Source: Lysobacterales bacterium
GTDB lineage: Bacteria; Pseudomonadota; Gammaproteobacteria; Xanthomonadales; Marinicellaceae
Length of the DNA: 6,520 nt
NCBI GenBank assembly: GCA_015494035.1
Contig: WGBZ01000117.1
Coordinates: 1 to 6,520, forward strand
Direction of reading: 5' to 3'
Below are positions 5,462 to 6,520 of this stretch, piece after piece. The translations under genes and the position numbers were made by a program. Each line of letters starts with the position of its first letter. The first letter of the stretch is position 1. The notes under the pieces are model-generated. The model made no database searches, was not told the DNA's origin, and was given only the letters and a program-made list of their open reading frames with translations.

Positions 5462-5622
5462 GGAGCCTCTGATTGAATCTGGCGCGAGCAGATTGTCGTG
5501 TAAAATTGTTCAGTTCAAGGCGCAAGCCGCACGCAATAGCAAGGCTATTGTGAAGGTTTGCAACGCAGAAATGGGCGATTTTGTGCCACAAGATGCCGTG
5601 TCACGATTCAATCAGAGGCTCC
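5462..5622 (+). mobile_element. Miniature inverted-repeat transposable element (MITE), 161 bp, IS5-group-like ends
   Basis: The ends are a perfect 18-bp inverted repeat: GGAGCCTCTGATTGAATC (5462-5479) and its reverse complement (5605-5622), flanked on both sides by CTAA. The element has no coding frame and is about 50 % GC, lower than its surroundings. It is an imperfect palindrome throughout, centred on A5542: an inner stem CAATAGC/GCTATTG (5534-5540, 5544-5550) with loop AAG, a middle stem GCAAGCC/GGTTTGC (5522-5528, 5555-5561), and long outer arms. By hand I count about 66 pairs including 10 G-U. CTAA duplication and GG-starting ends suggest mobilisation in trans by an IS5-group transposase; that is inference, since no transposase is in the window. 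It lies 56 bp before the parE start codon, so a parE transcript starting upstream would carry the whole hairpin in its leader. Confidence 0.85.
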
Positions 5623-5626
5623 CTAA
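5623..5626 (+). repeat. Right copy of target site duplication CTAA
   Basis: This CTAA is the second copy, matching 5458-5461 exactly. Removing the element and one copy restores a continuous sequence reading CACCCTAACCGCC. Confidence 0.75.
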
Positions 5627-5628
5627 CC

Positions 5629-5643
5629 GCCGTGCTGAACGGC
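5629..5643 (+). repeat. Small hairpin in the parE leader
   Basis: GCCGT (5629-5633) and ACGGC (5639-5643) flank a 5-nt loop. It is short and could be chance. It is listed because it would lie in the parE leader between the miniature element and the ribosome binding site. Confidence 0.3.
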
Positions 5644-5662
5644 TTAACAGCAACGACTGACC

Positions 5663-5667
5663 AGGAA
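5663..5667 (+). promoter_or_regulatory. Shine-Dalgarno AGGAA of parE
   Basis: AGGAA lies 11 nt before ATG 5679, a rather long spacing. An in-frame TGA at 5658-5660 excludes any start further upstream. Confidence 0.5.
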
Positions 5668-5678
5668 CCGCGTCACCC

Positions 5679-6520
5679 ATGAGTAAAGACTACCAGTCCA
5701 GCGATATTGAAGTCCTTTCCGGTCTCGATCCGGTCAAACGCCGACCGGGCATGTACACCGACACCACCCGTCCCAATCACCTGGTGCAGGAAGTGGTGGA
5801 CAATTCGGTGGACGAAGCCCTGGCCGGTTACGCCAAAAACATCGGCGTGACCCTGCATCGCGATGGCAGCATCGAGGTGGCCGATGATGGCCGTGGCATG
5901 CCCGTGGACATTCACCCCGAGGAAGGGTTGCCCGGGGTAGAGCTGATTCTGACCCGCTTGCACGCCGGTGGCAAATTCAACAACAAGAACTACACCTTCT
6001 CCGGCGGTTTGCACGGCGTGGGGGTTTCGGTGGTGAACGCGCTCAGTTCCAGGCTGGATATCTGGATCAAGCGCGATGGTAAGGAATACCACATGGCTTT
6101 TGAGCACGGCGACAAGGTCGAGGAGTTGAAAGTGGTGGGTAGTGTTGGCCAGCGCAACACTGGTACCCGCATTCGCTTCTGGCCCGATCCACAGTATTTC
6201 GACACGCCCAAGGTGGCCACGCGGCCCTTGAAACACTTGCTGCGGGCCAAGGCCGTTCTGTGTCCTGGACTGAATCTGCGCTATCTGGACGAGAATACTG
6301 GTGAAGACATCACCTGGCAGTTCCAGGCCGGCTTGACCGAATACCTGAACGAGGCCCTGGGTGATGTGGAAAAACTCCCGCCTGCGCTTTTTGATGGTGC
6401 TCAGTCGGCCGAGGACGAAGCCGTGGATTGGGCCTTATGCTGGGTACCCGAGGGTGAGCTGGTGCAGGAAAGCTATGTCAACCTGATTCCCACCGCTGCC
6501 GGTGGCACGCATGTGAATGG
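5679..6520 (+). CDS. parE: DNA topoisomerase IV subunit B, N-terminal part (3' end outside window)
   Basis: ParE is the ATPase subunit of topoisomerase IV, which with ParC unlinks daughter chromosomes. The first 280 codons are present, covering the GHKL ATPase domain and the start of the transducer domain. Visible motifs are VLSGLDPVKRRPGMYTDTT (12-30), the N-box QEVVDNSVDEALAG (37-50) with catalytic E38 and Mg-binding N42, the nucleotide-binding DDGRGMPVDIH (69-79), HAGGKFNNKNYTFSGGLHGVG (95-115), and WALCWVPEG...ESYVNLIPT (251-272). TDTTRPNHL and PVDIHPEEG follow E. coli ParE almost word for word, which separates it from GyrB. The start MSKDYQSSDIEVL matches the family N-terminus. All residues expected in this part are intact. 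The miniature element upstream may have separated the gene from its original promoter, or may add a structured leader. Confidence 0.95.
   Translation, partial: MSKDYQSSDIEVLSGLDPVKRRPGMYTDTTRPNHLVQEVVDNSVDEALAGYAKNIGVTLHRDGSIEVADDGRGMPVDIHPEEGLPGVELILTRLHAGGKFNNKNYTFSGGLHGVGVSVVNALSSRLDIWIKRDGKEYHMAFEHGDKVEELKVVGSVGQRNTGTRIRFWPDPQYFDTPKVATRPLKHLLRAKAVLCPGLNLRYLDENTGEDITWQFQAGLTEYLNEALGDVEKLPPALFDGAQSAEDEAVDWALCWVPEGELVQESYVNLIPTAAGGTHVN

Larger units (their letters stand above)
5351..5678 (+). other. Non-coding region between the redoxin gene and parE
   Basis: This 328-bp stretch has no credible gene on either strand. From left to right it holds a candidate terminator (5357-5386), a hairpin (5423-5457), a miniature transposable element with its target duplication (5458-5626), a small leader hairpin (5629-5643) and the parE ribosome binding site (5663-5667). 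I see no strong sigma70 promoter for parE. The best -10-like box is TAAAAT (5501-5506) inside the left arm of the element, and it lacks a well-spaced -35. Confidence 0.8.

Noticed and set aside
5462..5622. CRISPR, tRNA or integron-type attachment site reading of the palindromic element
   Set aside because: There is no repeated spacer array, no tRNA-like arms or anticodon stem, and no integron core sites. Terminal repeats plus the CTAA duplication fit a transposable element better.

Overview
The window reads as a chromosomal segment of a gammaproteobacterium. It is GC-rich (roughly 60 % by eye), every gene lies on the + strand, and ParE, RibD, RibA and the RNase D tail all resemble their enterobacterial and pseudomonad counterparts. 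The genus cannot be named from this sequence.

Layout. (1) Bases 2-400 are the 3' end of an RNase D gene. (2) Bases 421-4635 are a tightly packed riboflavin operon: ribD, ribE (riboflavin synthase), a RibB fused to a degenerate GTP cyclohydrolase II domain (RibBA/RibBX type), ribH, and a complete stand-alone ribA. The junctions are 1 nt, a 13-nt overlap, 1 nt and a 4-nt ATGA overlap, so translation is probably coupled. The five genes supply every dedicated step from GTP and ribulose 5-phosphate to riboflavin except the pyrimidine phosphatase, which is normally encoded elsewhere. No FMN riboswitch is visible. The neighbours often seen in proteobacteria (nrdR before ribD, nusB after ribH) are absent: rnd and ribA occupy those places. 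(3) Bases 4636-4783 are an intergenic region with a plausible sigma70-type promoter. (4) Bases 4784-5350 encode a thioredoxin-fold redoxin with a CNHC active site. (5) Bases 5351-5678 are a 328-bp non-coding region holding a candidate terminator, a separate hairpin and a 161-bp palindromic miniature transposable element. (6) From 5679 to the end is the first 280 codons of parE (topoisomerase IV subunit B).

The most unusual structure is the miniature element at 5462-5622. It has perfect 18-bp terminal inverted repeats, is flanked on both sides by CTAA (a target duplication of the kind made by IS5-group transposases), and is an imperfect palindrome along its whole length, centred on base 5542. 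In the + strand transcript its two arms form about 66 pairs. All ten transition-type differences between the aligned arms give G-U wobble pairs and none gives an A-C mismatch. This points to selection on the folded + strand RNA, or to C-to-T decay on the + strand. The element sits 56 bp before the parE start codon and directly against an older-looking hairpin.

Secondary points of interest are the cysteine-free RibA-like half of RibBX next to an intact RibA, an AT-rich patch with an unclear start codon at the ribE/ribBX junction, and a 32-residue low-complexity tail on RibD.
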